The notes under the pieces: model-generated
Told to the model about the DNA's origin: nothing
Seen by the model: the letters and a program-made list of their open reading frames with translations, nothing else
Database searches by the model: none
Source of the DNA: CAZQQN01 sp964595485
GTDB lineage: Bacteria > Bacteroidota > Bacteroidia > CAILMK01 > CAYYUA01
DNA length: 42,179 nucleotides
Assembly (NCBI GenBank): GCA_964595485.1
Contig: CAZQQN010000030.1
Coordinates: forward strand, 1-42,179
Reading direction: 5' to 3'
Shown here: piece after piece, positions 18,413 to 25,346 of the stretch
How the letters are laid out: every line of letters starts with the position of its first letter
Numbering within the stretch: the stretch's first letter is position 1
Translations under genes and position numbers: made by a program

Positions 18413-19699
18413 ATGGCAGATGTTATAACAATGCCACGCCTGAGTGATACGATGGAAGAGGGTACCATTGTCGAATGGTTTAAAAATGTTGGCGATCAGG
18501 TCTCGCAGGGAGATGTTTTGGCTGAAGTCGAGACCGATAAGGCGAATATGGAATTAGAAAGTTTTTATGAAGGAAAGCTTCTTTACGTTGGTATCAATCA
18601 AGGAGATGTTATTCCGGTAGATCAAATAATAGCTGTTGTAGGCGAAGAAGGAGAGGATTACCAAAAGGCTATTGAGGAGGCCAAGCAAAAAAGTGGCGCT
18701 GGTCCGGATCAAGAAGTAGTAGAAACTGATAATAGCGGGGAATCTGGGAAACAAAGCAGCGCAGAAGCCAAAGAAAGTAGCCCTTCTGAAGGGGCATCGG
18801 TTTTAGAGCAGCAAAATGATGGGCAAGACTCTCAGGAAAGGATTAAAGCTTCGCCGCTTGCTAAAAAGTTAGCCCAGGAAAAGGATATTGACATAAAAAA
18901 AATAGACGGTACCGGTGATAATGGACGTATCATTAAACGGGATATTGAGCGTGCTGAAAAGGAAGGTGTTAGCGAACCTGTAAGCTCCCCTCAACCAAAA
19001 GCACCACTTGCCTCGGAAGACAACTATGAGGATGTTCCCCTTTCTCAGATGCGTAAAACAATAGCCAAACGATTGGTTGAGAGTAAATTCAGCGCACCCC
19101 ATTTTTACCTGACCATGGAAATCAATATGGATATGGCTATTGAGGCAAGGAAAAGAATCAATGAGGTGGCAGAGGTAAAGACCTCTTTCAATGATTTAAT
19201 TGTAAAAGCTTCGTCAGTTGCTTTGCGGGAAAATCCAAAGGCCAATGCCTCATGGTTAGGCGACAAAATCCGTTATTACCATAATATTCATACTGGTGTA
19301 GCGGTAGCAGTGGAAGAGGGATTGGTTGTTCCGGTAATCAGACATGCCGATCAAAAAGGAATAGCTGAAATTGCCAGTGAAAGTAAGGCTTACGCTGAAA
19401 AAGCTCACAATAAACAGCTTCAGCCCGAAGATTTTGACGGTAATACATTTACTGTATCTAACCTTGGGATGTTTGGCATAGATCAGTTTACAGCCATTAT
19501 AAACCCGCCTGATTCTTGTATTTTGGCAGTAGGAAAAATTAAACAACAACCTGAAATAAAGGATGGGGAACTCCATGAAACCAATGTCATGACGGTAACC
19601 CTTTCTTGTGATCATAGAGTGGTAGACGGGGCCATTGGTTCAAACTTCCTTAAGACCTTTAAGGAAATAATGGAAAACCCTTTTAGGTTGATAATTTAG
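18413..19699 (+). CDS. Dihydrolipoamide acetyltransferase, E2 of a 2-oxo acid (pyruvate) dehydrogenase complex
   Basis: 428 residues. Order: one lipoyl domain (1-80) with lipoylated Lys43 in ETDKANMELE; an Ala/Glu/Ser/Gln-rich flexible linker (85-140); a peripheral subunit-binding domain (KASPLAKKLAQEKDIDI...GTGDNGRIIKRDIE, about 144-180) that holds E1 or E3; a second linker; and the catalytic acyltransferase domain (205-428) with DHRVVDG, the active-site His401 and Asp405. It transfers the acetyl group to CoA in the pyruvate complex. Pyruvate is favoured over branched-chain or 2-oxoglutarate substrates by overall similarity, but the E1 genes are not next to it, so this is inferred. A consensus promoter precedes it. 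Confidence 0.92.
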   Translation: MADVITMPRLSDTMEEGTIVEWFKNVGDQVSQGDVLAEVETDKANMELESFYEGKLLYVGINQGDVIPVDQIIAVVGEEGEDYQKAIEEAKQKSGAGPDQEVVETDNSGESGKQSSAEAKESSPSEGASVLEQQNDGQDSQERIKASPLAKKLAQEKDIDIKKIDGTGDNGRIIKRDIERAEKEGVSEPVSSPQPKAPLASEDNYEDVPLSQMRKTIAKRLVESKFSAPHFYLTMEINMDMAIEARKRINEVAEVKTSFNDLIVKASSVALRENPKANASWLGDKIRYYHNIHTGVAVAVEEGLVVPVIRHADQKGIAEIASESKAYAEKAHNKQLQPEDFDGNTFTVSNLGMFGIDQFTAIINPPDSCILAVGKIKQQPEIKDGELHETNVMTVTLSCDHRVVDGAIGSNFLKTFKEIMENPFRLII

Positions 19700-20235
19700 C
19701 AATGGGTTTTGTTGAAATGAAAAGATTTTTACTAAATTCGTACTCAGCACAGGATTTTTTACGGAAAAGATCAGCCTCTGATGCTAAAACTTTTCTTACA
19801 CAAAATTTGAACGTTCAAGCTGTCAAATTGTTAACTTGCTGTTGTTTATTAAAGGTAATTTTTTCCAAATTCGGTTATAAATTTATATAGTAATTATTTC
19901 TTATAGATGCTTCTTTTTAGCGGCAAACGTGTCATTGAATCTTATTCAGTTTAAATAAAGCATTAATCGAATAATCTTTTCAAGGGGAATATAACGCGCA
20001 AGGGATTTGGTCTTAAATGAGTGGTTGTTTTTTAAAATATTTTGCTAAGTATTTTAAGCCCGGTTACAAAATAGTTCTACTTTTTGAATAACGAAGGAAG
20101 GCTAAGGTTACGGTTACTTGGTTAAAATCTATAGTTTTACACCCGTCTGGGTTATTCAATCAATGGATTGTAATAAAATTACTCCTCAACTAAAACCCCA
20201 TTTTATTTATCAATTAAAACTGGAATTTTGATTCT
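19700..20235. other. Long non-coding leader region upstream of rho
   Basis: 536 bases with no credible gene; a 62-codon frame at 19702-19890 has no family features. The region is A/T-rich and includes an inverted repeat TTAAAATA...TATTTTAA (20032-20057, 10-base loop). No clear TAnnTTTG box was found near rho. A long untranslated leader would fit Rho autoregulation, known in other bacteria, but that is inference. Confidence 0.4.
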
Positions 20236-21960
20236 ATGTACGATTTCGAAGAATTAAACAAGATGGTGAAGGCTGACCTGAATAAGGTCGCAAGCGATCT
20301 GGACATTCCTTATTATAGTAAATACAGTAAGGAAGATTTGATAGAGCTGATAATGGAGCAACAGATTGAGATGGAAAGTAAAGGCCTTGCTACCAAAGGT
20401 AACTCGAATCTATCTGATTTCAAACGGGATGATGAGGTAATATCTTCTAAAAAAGAAAGTGAAGGGTCTAAAGAATCTGAAGGTGAAAATATTAAACAAG
20501 GAGAAACCGAATCTCTTACATCTGAAGATGAGGGAAGCCGAATTAGTTCAGATAAGTCTTCTTCGGATACAACTACCCAAAAAGATAAAGACCAGGATGA
20601 TCAAACCAGCAAACGTAAAAGACGTAAGCGTATAGTTAAGAAAAAAGGGGAGGAAGACCCAAACAATTCACGGAATGATAATAATATACACGAAAAGGAA
20701 GAGCTTGAACCAAATGCCCCCCCCAAAGAGAATGGAGATAACAAACAAGATCAGGCTAAAAAAGCTGTCAAACATGATCATGCAAAAGAGGAAGAAATAC
20801 ACATCAATAAAGACAAAGTAAAATCCCCTCCTCCTAATTTTGATTTTGATGGGGTTATCCAAAATGAAGGTATTTTGGAGATCATTCAAGATGGTTACGG
20901 TTTTCTGCGGTCAGCAGATTACAATTACATGCCATCTCCTGATGACATTTATGTTTCGCCTTCTCAGATCAAATTGTTTGGTCTTAAAACGGGTGATACC
21001 ATTCTTGGCTCTATTCGTCCTCCAAAGGAAGGAGAAAAATACTTTGCCCTTATCCGGCTTGAATCCATTAACGGTAGACCTCCGAATGAAGTAAGGGACA
21101 GGAGTGCTTTTGAACATTTAACACCATTGTTCCCACAGGAGAAATTTAAGCTTAAAAGTCGTCCTGATCGGTATTCTACACGTATAATGGACTTATTTGC
21201 ACCAATTGGTAAAGGACAAAGGGGATTAATTGTTTCCCAGCCGAAGACCGGAAAAACCCTTTTACTTCAGGAAATTGCCAATGTGGTAGCCGAAAATCAC
21301 CCTGAAACTTACATGATCATTCTTTTGATTGACGAGCGTCCTGAGGAGGTGACTGATATGGCGAGGAACGTTAATGGTGAGGTAATCTCATCCACATTTG
21401 ATGAGCCGGCAGAGCGACACGTAAAAGTAGCTAATTTAGTCCTGGAGAAAGCAAAAAGAATGGTTGAATGTGGTCATGATGTAATGATTCTTCTCGATTC
21501 AATAACCCGTTTAGCAAGAGCTTTTAATACTGTTTCCCCGGCATCGGGTAAAGTTTTAAGTGGGGGTGTTGATTCAAACGCGCTGCATAAGCCTAAGCGC
21601 TTCTTTGGAGCTGCAAGGAATATGGAAGCTGGTGGATCACTGACAATATTATCTACAGCCCTGATAGATACTGGTTCCCGAATGGATGAGGTCATTTTTG
21701 AAGAATTCAAGGGAACCGGTAACATGGAACTTCAGCTTGATCGTAAGCTTTCCAATAAGCGAATTTATCCTTCAATAGATATACCGGCATCCAGCACAAG
21801 GCGGGAAGAGTTGTTACTCGATAAATATGCACTTCAGCGCATTTGGATATTGCGTAAGCACTTATCCGATATGACCTCTGAAGAGGCCGTCAATTTCCTA
21901 CTTGACCGTTTAAAGGACACCGATGATAACCAGGAATTCCTCGATTCAATGAATGAATAA
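20236..21960 (+). CDS. rho: Transcription termination factor Rho with large charged insert
   Basis: 574 residues, against about 420 in Escherichia coli. Order: Rho_N helical domain (1-50, FEELNKMVKADLNKVASDL); a low-complexity, Glu/Lys/Ser/Asn-rich insert (about 55-200) that should be disordered; the cold-shock-like RNA-binding domain (about 205-280, GILEIIQDGYGFLR, DDIYVSPSQI); and the ATPase (about 300-574) with Walker A SQPKTGKT, DERPEEVTDM, LLDSITRLARAFN and SGGVDSNAL. It forms a hexamer that releases RNA polymerase from untranslated RNA. Inserts of this kind are usual in Bacteroidota, and in Bacteroides thetaiotaomicron the disordered region drives condensate formation. It is convergent with the MoeZ-like operon. 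Confidence 0.97.
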   Translation: MYDFEELNKMVKADLNKVASDLDIPYYSKYSKEDLIELIMEQQIEMESKGLATKGNSNLSDFKRDDEVISSKKESEGSKESEGENIKQGETESLTSEDEGSRISSDKSSSDTTTQKDKDQDDQTSKRKRRKRIVKKKGEEDPNNSRNDNNIHEKEELEPNAPPKENGDNKQDQAKKAVKHDHAKEEEIHINKDKVKSPPPNFDFDGVIQNEGILEIIQDGYGFLRSADYNYMPSPDDIYVSPSQIKLFGLKTGDTILGSIRPPKEGEKYFALIRLESINGRPPNEVRDRSAFEHLTPLFPQEKFKLKSRPDRYSTRIMDLFAPIGKGQRGLIVSQPKTGKTLLLQEIANVVAENHPETYMIILLIDERPEEVTDMARNVNGEVISSTFDEPAERHVKVANLVLEKAKRMVECGHDVMILLDSITRLARAFNTVSPASGKVLSGGVDSNALHKPKRFFGAARNMEAGGSLTILSTALIDTGSRMDEVIFEEFKGTGNMELQLDRKLSNKRIYPSIDIPASSTRREELLLDKYALQRIWILRKHLSDMTSEEAVNFLLDRLKDTDDNQEFLDSMNE

Positions 21961-21990
21961 AAAAAAGCCGGGCAAATGCTGCCCGGCTTT
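21960..21990. terminator. Bidirectional terminator between rho and the cysteine operon
   Basis: AGCCGGGCA (21966-21974), loop AATGC, TGCCCGGCT (21980-21988): a perfect 9-bp G/C-rich stem. Read on the minus strand it is followed by at least seven T, so it is the stronger terminator for the cysteine operon ending at 22045. On the plus strand (rho) only three T follow. Confidence 0.9.
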
Positions 21991-22044
21991 GATGAGTTTC
22001 CGTCCCTTCTAACAATCCCTCTCGCTCACCTTTTGTTGTTCATT

Positions 22045-23229
22045 CTAATAAGTAGCCAGGGAATGATCAATCTCATTGGCGTAAGCTAAGATACCGCCTT
22101 TTAAGTTGTAAAGGTTATTAAAACCAAACTCATCCCTGAGCTTTTTCAACGCATCCTCACTTCTCTTCCCGCTTCGGCAATGGATGACAACCTTTTTATC
22201 CCTTTCAATACGATCAGCATTTTCGGTGATATGGTTTAACGGTATTAGCTCACCGTTAATGTTAGCAATCTCGTACTCATGCGGCTCCCGCACATCTATA
22301 AGCTGAAAGTCTTCCCCTTCATTTTGCCAATCCTGTAACTGTTGAACAGTAATTTCGGGTACTTGTTCATCTTCATCCGCTTCTTCGTTGACGATACCAC
22401 AGAATTCTTCGTAATCTATTAATCCCGTTTGTGTTGGATTTTTACCTGTTAACGGGTTGTCATCATCCTTTTCTACCTTGAGCGTCCGGGTTTCAAAACT
22501 TAAGGCATCAAAGATGAAAAACCGGCCGGATAAAGGGTCACCTGTATTGCTCAACACCTTAATAACCTCACTTGCTTGAATACTGCCAATGATACCGGGT
22601 AATACCCCTAAAACACCACCTTCAGCACAAGAAGGCACTAAACCCGGCGGTGGAGGAGTCGGGTAAAGATCTCTGTAGTTTGGCCCTGTATGGCCCTCAC
22701 CATCTTTGTAATTAAAAACAGATACCTGCCCTTCAAACCTGAAAATAGAGGCGTATACGTTAGGGATACCGGTAAAAACGCAAGCATCGTTGACTAAATA
22801 ACGAGTCGGAAAATTATCGGTACCATCTGCTACAATATCGTATCCTTCGAAAATTCCCAAAGCATTTTCAGACGTGAGCTGAGTTTCGTGTACATGAATT
22901 TTCACGTAGGGATTGAGTTTCTCAAGCTTTTCTTTGGCTACTTCGGTTTTAGGCCTCCCTATATCATCCGTATTAAACAGCACCTGCCGTTGGAGGTTAC
23001 TATCTTCGACTTTATCAAAGTCTACTATACCAATCTCTCCAACACCAGCCGCTACCAAGTATTGAAGAGCAGGCGCTCCTAAACCACCCGTACCGATTAC
23101 CAAAACCTTTGAGTTTTTGAGCTTTTCCTGGCCTTCTTTACCAAATTCAGGAATGGTTACGTGCCTGCTGTACCTCGCAAGTTCCTTGTTAGTGAATTCA
23201 GTTTTTCCGTTATTTTGAGTCATAGTCAT
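22045..23229 (-). CDS. moeZ: MoeZ-like sulfur-carrier activating enzyme (ThiF/MoeB adenylyltransferase + rhodanese)
   Basis: 394 residues. N-terminal ThiF/MoeB domain (about 15-260): ATP motif GTGGLG (46-51), NLQRQ (78-82), ADGTDNF (134-140) and YPTPPPPGLVPSCAEGGVLG (189-208). Where Escherichia coli MoeB has a zinc-binding CxxC, this protein has NYRDLY, as in mycobacterial MoeZ. The C-terminal rhodanese domain (about 294-394) has IDVREPHEYE and the persulfide Cys351 in VIHCRSGKRS. Such proteins adenylate the C-terminal Gly of a small carrier and then put sulfur on it. Last gene of a four-gene operon, eight bases after the carrier gene and followed by a terminator. The neighbours point to cysteine synthesis rather than molybdopterin; no other molybdopterin gene is present. 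Confidence 0.9.
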   Translation of the reverse strand: MTMTQNNGKTEFTNKELARYSRHVTIPEFGKEGQEKLKNSKVLVIGTGGLGAPALQYLVAAGVGEIGIVDFDKVEDSNLQRQVLFNTDDIGRPKTEVAKEKLEKLNPYVKIHVHETQLTSENALGIFEGYDIVADGTDNFPTRYLVNDACVFTGIPNVYASIFRFEGQVSVFNYKDGEGHTGPNYRDLYPTPPPPGLVPSCAEGGVLGVLPGIIGSIQASEVIKVLSNTGDPLSGRFFIFDALSFETRTLKVEKDDDNPLTGKNPTQTGLIDYEEFCGIVNEEADEDEQVPEITVQQLQDWQNEGEDFQLIDVREPHEYEIANINGELIPLNHITENADRIERDKKVVIHCRSGKRSEDALKKLRDEFGFNNLYNLKGGILAYANEIDHSLATY

Positions 23230-23237
23230 TTAACTTT

Positions 23238-23519
23238 TTATGAGATTAATCCACCTGCAATAGCTGGAATGATATTAATAGTCTGATTTTCTTGTATCGT
23301 GGTTTTTTCTTTTTCAAGCGATTTGATGTTCTTGTCCTCTACAAAAACATTGACAAATGATCTGATATTACCACTTTCATCCAACAGGTTATTCTCCAGT
23401 TCAGGATAATAGTTTACCAATTCCTGGATGGCATCTTTAACGTTGGATTTATCCGTTTCAAAACGGGATTCGTTATTAGTGAATTTTCTAAGTGGTGTGG
23501 GAATTTGAATTGTTGCCAT
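23238..23519 (-). CDS. cysO: CysO-like ubiquitin-fold sulfur carrier with GG-LIS tail
   Basis: 93 residues, beta-grasp (MoaD/ThiS) fold. It opens with MATIQIPTPLRKFTNNES, has NVKDAIQELVNYYPELENNLLDESG and RSFVNVFVEDKNI, and ends NIIPAIAGG-LIS, all closely following mycobacterial CysO (PAVAGG end). In its active form such a carrier must end in Gly-Gly, whose carboxylate becomes a thiocarboxylate. Here Gly89-Gly90 is followed by Leu91-Ile92-Ser93, so the protein should be an inactive precursor until trimmed. The JAMM protease encoded directly upstream is the obvious enzyme. Start and stop were checked base by base. Confidence 0.9.
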   Translation of the reverse strand: MATIQIPTPLRKFTNNESRFETDKSNVKDAIQELVNYYPELENNLLDESGNIRSFVNVFVEDKNIKSLEKEKTTIQENQTINIIPAIAGGLIS

Positions 23520-23555
23520 AGTATTTTACAGTTTTATCGTTTAACAATAATATAA

Positions 23556-23999
23556 TTAGTGGTTTTGTTGCTCTTTAAAGAAGTAATGAATTTCTTCTTC
23601 CTGGAATTGGCCATTTTCATTAAGCTTCCAGGACCTTACAGTGCTTTCCTGGTTACCTTTTACGCTGATAATGATATAAGTAAATACCGGCATAGCCCTT
23701 TTGAGGTCTTTTTCGGAGGGAACTGCCGGATGATCAGGATGTGAATGGTATATCCCAGCAAAATTGAGCTGGTTCTCATCGGCATATTTTTCAGCTTCCA
23801 TGTAATCTTCAGGCGATATTATGTAATTCCGACCGCGATTATTGGATTCTTCAACATTTTTAAGCGGTTTGTAATCAACTATGACCCTTTCATCGCTGTC
23901 AAGCCGACTGAATAAAGCGCCACAGCATTCTTCCGGGTAAGTTTGTACTGCATTGGCTCTAATCAGGTTATCAACTTCTTTTTCAATCTGAATACTCAT
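23556..23999 (-). CDS. mec: JAMM/M67 metalloprotease, Mec-like
   Basis: 147 residues. The JAMM zinc motif is exact: Glu23/24 in YPEECCG, then His85-x-His87-Pro-x6-Ser95-x2-Asp98 in HSHPDHPAVPSEKD. In Mycobacterium tuberculosis, Mec hydrolyses the CysO-cysteine adduct to free cysteine. Related bacterial JAMM proteins (QbsD, HcyD) instead remove residues after the Gly-Gly of a sulfur carrier. The gene lies between the CysM-like and CysO-like genes (12 and 36 bases away), and the carrier here has a three-residue cap, so one enzyme may do both jobs: uncapping the precursor and releasing cysteine. The dual role is inference. Confidence 0.9.
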   Translation of the reverse strand: MSIQIEKEVDNLIRANAVQTYPEECCGALFSRLDSDERVIVDYKPLKNVEESNNRGRNYIISPEDYMEAEKYADENQLNFAGIYHSHPDHPAVPSEKDLKRAMPVFTYIIISVKGNQESTVRSWKLNENGQFQEEEIHYFFKEQQNH

Positions 24000-24011
24000 A
24001 GCTTGTCTTTT

Positions 24012-24953
24012 TTATTGGTTAAAAATGGTTTCTGCCACTTCCCCGTATTTTTCTATGTTATCAGGAAAAACCGTTACTACAGTGCCTTCATCAATTGATT
24101 CAGCAACTTTATAAGCTCCGGCTAAGTTGGCTGCGGAAGATGGGCTTATTAATAAACCTTCATAATAGGCCGCGGCTTTAACCCAATCATATGCCTCTTC
24201 GCTGGATATATAGAGGTTTTCATCAGCCAAATTAGCATTATAAAAAGCAGGTACTTTAGCGGTAGCCATATGTTTCCAACCTTCCAAGCCATGCATAGCT
24301 GCATCGGGCTGAAGACTAGTTATGTTGATCAATGGGTCTTCCTCTTTTAGCCTTTTACCAGTTCCCATGAATGTGCCGGTGGTGCCTAAGCCAGCGGTAA
24401 AATGGGAAACCCGGTGGTTGGTTTGTTGCAAAATTTCGATGGCCGTATGCCTGTAATGGGCAAGCCAATTGGCCTCATTACCATATTGGTCTGCGTAAAA
24501 ATAAAGTTCGGGGTAATCTGCTTTAAGTTGAACGGCCTTTTCCTGGGCCTCATCCGTTGAACCAAAAGGTGAGGTATAGACCAATTCGGTGCCAAGGGCA
24601 TTCAATAACATCTTACGCTCCTTTGATGCGTTTTCTGGTAAATACAACGTCAGATTAATACCTAAAGACCTGGCTATTGAAGCATAGGCAATGCCTGTAT
24701 TACCGCTACTTGCATCCAGTAGCTTTTTATCACCCGCCAAATCCCCGTTTTCAATGGCTGTTTTAACAATTTCAAAGGCAGGTCTTGCTTTTACACTACC
24801 ACCCAATTGCTGCCACTCAAGTTTAGCCATAATCTGAACACCTTTTTTAGGTGTGAGGTGGTTAAGCGGAAATAATGGCGTATTCCCAATGAATTGTTGA
24901 AGATTCTCTGCTGACTTAACAAGGTTATCTGCTTCTACTTTAGAGGCTAACAT
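24012..24953 (-). CDS. cysM: CysM-like PLP-dependent cysteine synthase
   Basis: 313 residues from the ATG at 24953. A longer frame from a GTG at 24989 starts inside the attenuator terminator stem, so it is rejected. Fold type II PLP enzyme: Schiff-base Lys55 in GGSVKARPA, SSGNTG (82-87) for the substrate carboxylate, and the phosphate-binding AGLGTTGT (187-194). The family makes cysteine from an activated serine. In mycobacteria CysM uses O-phosphoserine and the thiocarboxylate of CysO; the gene context (carrier, JAMM protease, MoeZ) supports that form here over a sulfide-using CysK. First gene of the operon, preceded by the Cys-codon leader and terminator. Confidence 0.9.
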   Translation of the reverse strand: MLASKVEADNLVKSAENLQQFIGNTPLFPLNHLTPKKGVQIMAKLEWQQLGGSVKARPAFEIVKTAIENGDLAGDKKLLDASSGNTGIAYASIARSLGINLTLYLPENASKERKMLLNALGTELVYTSPFGSTDEAQEKAVQLKADYPELYFYADQYGNEANWLAHYRHTAIEILQQTNHRVSHFTAGLGTTGTFMGTGKRLKEEDPLINITSLQPDAAMHGLEGWKHMATAKVPAFYNANLADENLYISSEEAYDWVKAAAYYEGLLISPSSAANLAGAYKVAESIDEGTVVTVFPDNIEKYGEVAETIFNQ

Positions 24954-24971
24954 GTATTTGATTTTATAAAC

Positions 24972-25008
24972 AAAAAAAAGCCCCACCACTTAGACTGGGT
25001 GAGGCTTT
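24972..25008 (-). terminator. Attenuator terminator upstream of cysM
   Basis: Minus strand: AAAGCCTCACC (25008-24998), 10-base loop, GGTGGGGCTTT (24987-24977), then T to 24972 (eight T in total). The stem is 11 bp with one G-T pair. It lies between the leader ORF stop (25035) and the cysM ATG (24953), so it would end transcription before cysM. Its 5' arm overlaps the segment that pairs with the leader in the alternative fold. Confidence 0.88.
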
Positions 25009-25064
25009 AATTTGAATGGGTTATTTATTATTTACTAAAATGGTTTAGTAGCCTCACCCCGTCT
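24992..25064 (-). promoter_or_regulatory. Antiterminator pairing of the cysteine attenuator
   Basis: Minus strand: AGACGGGGTGAGGCT (25064-25050, end of the leader ORF) can pair with AGCCTCACCCAGTCT (25006-24992) over 15 positions with 14 Watson-Crick pairs and a single G-A mismatch. The second segment is the 5' arm and loop of the terminator, so the two structures exclude each other. This is the layout of segments 2 and 3 in ribosome-controlled attenuators. A small hairpin TACTAAA-CCAT-TTTAGTA (25050-25033) lies between them at the leader stop. Confidence 0.8.
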
Positions 25065-25124
25065 TATTTCCAGACAGCAACAGCAACAAAGGCAAACTTT
25101 CAAATCCGCGGGATAGGCTAACAT
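25035..25124 (-). CDS. Cysteine-codon leader peptide of the cysM operon
   Basis: A 29-codon ORF, ATG at 25124, TAG at 25037-25035. After ten ordinary codons it reads V-C-L-C-C-C-C-C-L (residues 10-18; codons TGC CTT TGT TGC TGT TGC TGT for 11-17): six Cys in seven positions, in a genome region where Cys is rare in cytoplasmic proteins. It is followed by an antiterminator segment within its own last third and by a terminator before cysM. These are the parts of an amino-acid attenuator such as trp or his: low Cys-tRNA would stall the ribosome on the Cys codons, free the 25064-25050 segment and block the terminator. Too short to be called by length; the case rests on codon content plus structure. 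Confidence 0.82.
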   Translation of the reverse strand: MLAYPADLKVCLCCCCCLEIRRGEATKPF

Positions 25125-25145
25125 TAATTTACTTTTGATTTTGAT

Positions 25146-25179
25146 CGTAAATATTTTTAATACCAATTAATCTATCAAA
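25146..25179 (-). promoter_or_regulatory. Possible promoter of the cysteine operon
   Basis: Minus strand: TTTG (25179-25176), 22 bases, then TATTTACG (25153-25146), a partial match to TAnnTTTG. Transcription would begin near 25140, about 15 bases before the leader ATG. Weak -7 box, so tentative. Confidence 0.3.
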
Positions 25180-25298
25180 TTCATTTTTCCTAACACTGTT
25201 TATGCCTTGAAAGTTTTCGAGGTAAGAAAATCATTGAAAGGTTTTTTTTATTTACCTGGCCTTGTAAACTCATCTCACAATTACTGCATTATAATTTT

Positions 25299-25306
25299 TA
25301 CCTTTG
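25299..25306 (+). promoter_or_regulatory. -7 box upstream of the polyprenyl synthase gene
   Basis: TACCTTTG, a perfect TAnnTTTG, 40 bases before the ATG at 25347. No TTTG is found 19 bases upstream. The predicted start of transcription is near 25313. Confidence 0.4.
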
Positions 25307-25346
25307 GAGGCTTTTAAACAGATTCAGATAGCTAATTAAGCCTTAT

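Noticed and set aside
19702..19890. 62-codon frame right after the E2 gene
   Set aside because: It begins two bases after the E2 stop in a long gene-free region and shows no domain or signal feature.
24954..24989. GTG start 12 codons upstream of the chosen cysM start
   Set aside because: It begins in the 3' arm of the attenuator terminator and reads through its T run; the ATG at 24953 fits the family length.
24972..25124. SAM riboswitch or T-box before cysM
   Set aside because: No T-box sequence or SAM-I/II/IV core was seen, whereas the Cys-codon ORF and the two exclusive stems explain the region.
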